Origin: Deroplatys truncata
Lineage: Eukaryota > Arthropoda > Insecta > Mantodea > Mantidae
NCBI GenBank assembly: GCA_030765065.1
Contig: CM060975.1
Span: forward strand, 163,590,993-163,654,992
DNA length: 64,000 nucleotides
Direction: 5' to 3'
Within the stretch, counting starts at the first letter, position 1, and every line of letters starts with the position of its first letter. Positions 61,279 to 64,000 of this stretch are shown piece by piece. Below the pieces are notes generated by a model. The model was not told the DNA's origin, did no database searches, and saw only the letters and a program-made list of their open reading frames with translations. A program made the translations under genes and the position numbers.

Positions 61279-61781
61279 CGTTAAATAATCTACACTCAAC
61301 AAGTTGTTTCTCAAGTCAACACCCCAAATAGAACTATAAAAATTATAGGCTAAAAAAACTAATTAAAATTAAACTAAAAAAAAATAGCCTGTAATCTATT
61401 TTGGAACAAAAAGAGCAAGAATTAGAATCCCTATCCAACACATAAACAGATAAGGAATAGAAATTTCACTAATAAATTAAAGATTTGTTCACTGCAGGAT
61501 CTTTAATCATTATTTTTTATGTCAACACACCTAACCTCTATTTCTCTACTACATCATGTACTGTCACTACTGATACACATTTCACGACCAAAATGTTTGC
61601 ATATTGTTTCATTCTCAACACATTTTATGGCACAATAAAATATAAGCAAACTTTTGGTTTCCACCTCCTCTCTTCCTTTCCACAGCCTACATATTTATAT
61701 CATTTTCTTTATGAAACGTCTGTGTGACCATGCAATTAAGTGCATCAATTGTTTCACATGTGATAGGTTAAATTTCAGACC

Positions 61782-61895
61782 CAGAGATACTATTTTATTC
61801 TTATGACTGCACAGTGGTTTGCGAACTGCAAAGATTCCATTTTACTCATATGAGTGCAGTGTGGTTTGCAAACTACAGAGTTTCAAAAACAGAAC
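61782..61895. repeat. Diverged tandem duplication, about 48 bp
   Basis: TTTTATTCTTATGACTGCAC...GTGGTTTGC is followed by TTTTACTCATATGAGTGCAG...GTGGTTTGC, two tandem units. Confidence 0.5.
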
Positions 61896-62172
61896 ACATT
61901 TGCCTGTACTTCAATCAAATGCAGTTTTGATTTTTGACATGCACAGTAAAAGACACCAACCAGAAGCAGCGGACAGCATTTCTCACATGTTATTTATGAG
62001 AAATTGCTGGCTTGTATAACATGCACAAGCCAAAGCTATGATTTCTTTACCTGGGTTTGCAAACTATGGTGAATCGTGCTTCTATGTTCCTGTGATAAAG
62101 ATGTATATCTGGGTTTACATAAACAACGATAACACTAAAAATTATCGCTGTTGCTGAAACCGGTTTGTGAAC

Positions 62173-63751
62173 TGTATTTTCACTGCTGGTGAAAGTTTGT
62201 TTTAATCTATGGAAAGACATCTCCGATTTATTAATATTTCTAGTGTTATCGGTATATATTCTTTTCTTAAGCTATAAATGTGTAAGTTTTCTTTAACATG
62301 TACTAGGGCATTATAAACATATAAATTATGTAGTTAAGAATTTTCTGTGCTACAAAGATTGGTTTGCAGTGGCCTGTGGGTTTTGAGTTTGATAACAGGC
62401 ATACATATTTAAAACAGCATGTAAAAATTACATTACACATTTGTATACAATAGAGTAAATTATTATAATATTATAACATTAGATCTTACACTTAGTAATA
62501 CAGTAATTTACAATAAGCATTAATACAAGTATGAAGCCATTTCACATAAACACTCTAATTTATACTTTTATATTTGGCCATCAATTTTACTAAATTCCTT
62601 TAAATATTAATTCTAGTAATTCATACTACAGTCACACTTTTACTTCAAGCTTGTTAAACTGTTGGCAATTGGTTGGGTCTCAGCCTTAAGGAATGAAATA
62701 CCAAACTTGAAACAGAAAAGTATAGGATGGTTAGTTTTACAAACTAATAAAATGCAGCTGCAATTTCAGTTAACAGTCTTTGAATTTCTAGATACCAGTT
62801 AAATCTGAATGTAATCATTCTTTGCATAGTTTGACAAGAATACTTGTAAGGGATATCGTTAGAAAGGTTCTTGTTTAATTGGTGCTTTATTAAGTTTAAG
62901 AAGTTTATTATGACACTTTTGTTTCATATGCCATTAACTCATTGATGTTTTATTTAAATATCCCCATGGCTACCTCAGAAATTGACTTAAACCTGTACAG
63001 CTGCACAAGTGCATTGTAACATTTAAAAATTCATATAAAATCAACCAATATAATTTCTTTCCTGAAATTTTGCATGGATGATACTGGAAGCATTGACTCT
63101 CCAATTTTGATAGCCTAATATGATTGATGGATGCAGTAGATCTCAAAATACTTCTCCAAATAAAGGACAACACAACACTTTTTGCATTGCCAATCACTTT
63201 TGCCATTTTGCCCCCCTACTGTAACACAAAATACATATTTTTGTTCCATTTTGTTTCTTTCTTGTCTGTGGGTGGAATGTGTGCATTTTAGCTTGCAGTC
63301 TCAATGGTGTATTCTTGGCTGAAAGTGCCTCTAACATTGAACTCTGGTTGTGTTATACTTTGAAGCAGCCAATGAGCAACATTGGTTCAAAAGTCTGTGT
63401 AGTTGGCCTTTTCTTATTTTATTTCTCACATAACACATTCATTGCAGACCATGATTCATACTCACAACATTTCACTTTATTATGAGATACATAAATGACA
63501 TAATATCCTTCTTGTTGCTCTACAGTACCAACAGCATTAGTATTTCTGTTCATTAGTTTTCTAAAGAGATAAAAAGATCCTTTAATACCACCTTTTAGTT
63601 AAAAATTAAAATATATGTAGTTTTATTGGTAGCTCACATTTGCAAGTTGTGCTTGTCAAGAAATTTAAATGCCATTAGTAACTTATGCAAGCACAGTTCA
63701 TCATATGATTTGAATGGGTTAATACGTGTTATCATACTAAATTAAATATTT
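62173..63751. other. Intron 8 sequence, nothing recognised
   Basis: No DHX35 exon or known element found. Short frames on both strands (62970-63206, 63279-63485) lack family resemblance. Confidence 0.4.
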
Positions 63752-63973
63752 CTAGGAATGTCTCCAAAGTAGATGGTCCAAAATGTTTGACAATTTCACT
63801 GGATATATGATCTGCTCTTGCACTTTTTCTACATTGTAGAGCTGTATGTCAGAAAAGTATGTGACTCCATTTTCATTTGTTGTTAATCTTTGGATATGTT
63901 TATAAAGGCATGATGCAATTTCTGTCCTACTACAGCCAGAAATGGACTCATTCCAGGGGTTGATTTTTTGCAA
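63752..63973 (-). pseudogene. Fragment of a transposon-like protein (DUF7869-type wording)
   Basis: 73-residue minus-strand frame. NPWNESISGCSRTEIASCLY, an intervening helix, and GVTYFSD resemble the 'WNE...RG-x-x-E-I-A-S-C-L...L-Y-S-D' block of a large family of repeat-derived proteins in insects. The later catalytic-looking block is lost. The name is from memory and tentative. Confidence 0.35.
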
Positions 63974-64000
63974 GATCGTGAATGGTAAGGTTGTACATCC

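Larger units (their letters stand above)
60731..62172. mobile_element. Harbinger-like non-autonomous element (tentative)
   Basis: Left terminus GGCCGGTTTCACCAACAATG at 60731 and right terminus TTATCGCTGTTGCTGAAACC ending near 62172 are imperfect inverted repeats over about 25 bp. CCGGTTTCA termini are common in Harbinger MITEs. A target duplication is not clear. A SINE lies inside. Confidence 0.5.

Noticed and set aside
60144-64000. Search for the C-terminal exons of DHX35
   Set aside because: No frame resembling the OB-fold exons was seen, so they are assumed to lie downstream of the window.

Overview
This is a 64 kb piece of an AT-rich eukaryotic nuclear genome, almost certainly an arthropod and most likely an insect. 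The evidence is a spliced nuclear gene with GT-AG introns, an R1-like LINE, Penelope-like fragments, a Harbinger element with a MADF partner, mariner and piggyBac copies, tRNA-derived SINEs, and LTR elements whose primer-binding site fits tRNA-Lys. The species cannot be named from the sequence.

The only host gene recognised is a plus-strand DEAH-box RNA helicase, DHX35. Eight consecutive exons (11632-60143) give about 510 codons without a frameshift or stop. They cover helicase motifs Ia to VI, the winged-helix/ratchet region and much of the HA2 region. The first exons (Walker A) and last exons (OB fold) were not found and probably lie outside the window. Seven complete introns range from 79 bp to 16.6 kb and are filled with mobile elements.

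Layout: 1-11.6 kb is 5' flank or intron with minus-strand LINE remnants (0.8-1.8, 2.2-3.1, 6.4-6.8, 8.7-9.2 kb) and a gag-only retroposon (3.85-5.04). Intron 2 (12.0-26.1) holds a SINE, a Harbinger element (13178-13952), gag-only LTR element A (14513-19039), a second gag-only retroposon (20.0-21.5), a 34-bp minisatellite (21.9-22.5) and an R1-like LINE (22.55-25.4). Introns 3-5 hold a pogo-like element, two Penelope-like fragments, a foldback element and a solo LTR (32688-33858). Intron 6 holds a SINE, a piggyBac element (35913-38131) inserted in a mariner, and two further SINE-like elements. Intron 7 holds a foldback element, a degraded Ty3/gypsy pol, and a nest in which LTR element B (50725-54985) splits an older LTR while a neighbouring LINE carries a solo LTR (56130-57082) and a foldback MITE. 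Intron 8 holds a Harbinger-like element with a SINE inside.

The main discovery candidate is in one family of LTR retrotransposons (A, B, two solo LTRs and a broken older LTR). Its members carry repeated copies of the tRNA-Lys primer-binding site. In the two solo LTRs and in A, intact and decayed copies lie inside the LTR, each clear copy sitting two bases after a CA just as a real U5/PBS junction does. Target-site duplications (AAAC, GCAT, GAGA, GAAA) fix the LTR edges. The simplest reading is a ratchet: the PBS and spacer duplicate, priming occurs from the outer copy, and the inner copy is absorbed into U5. A and B encode only a coiled-coil-rich Gag and no polymerase, so they depend on another element.
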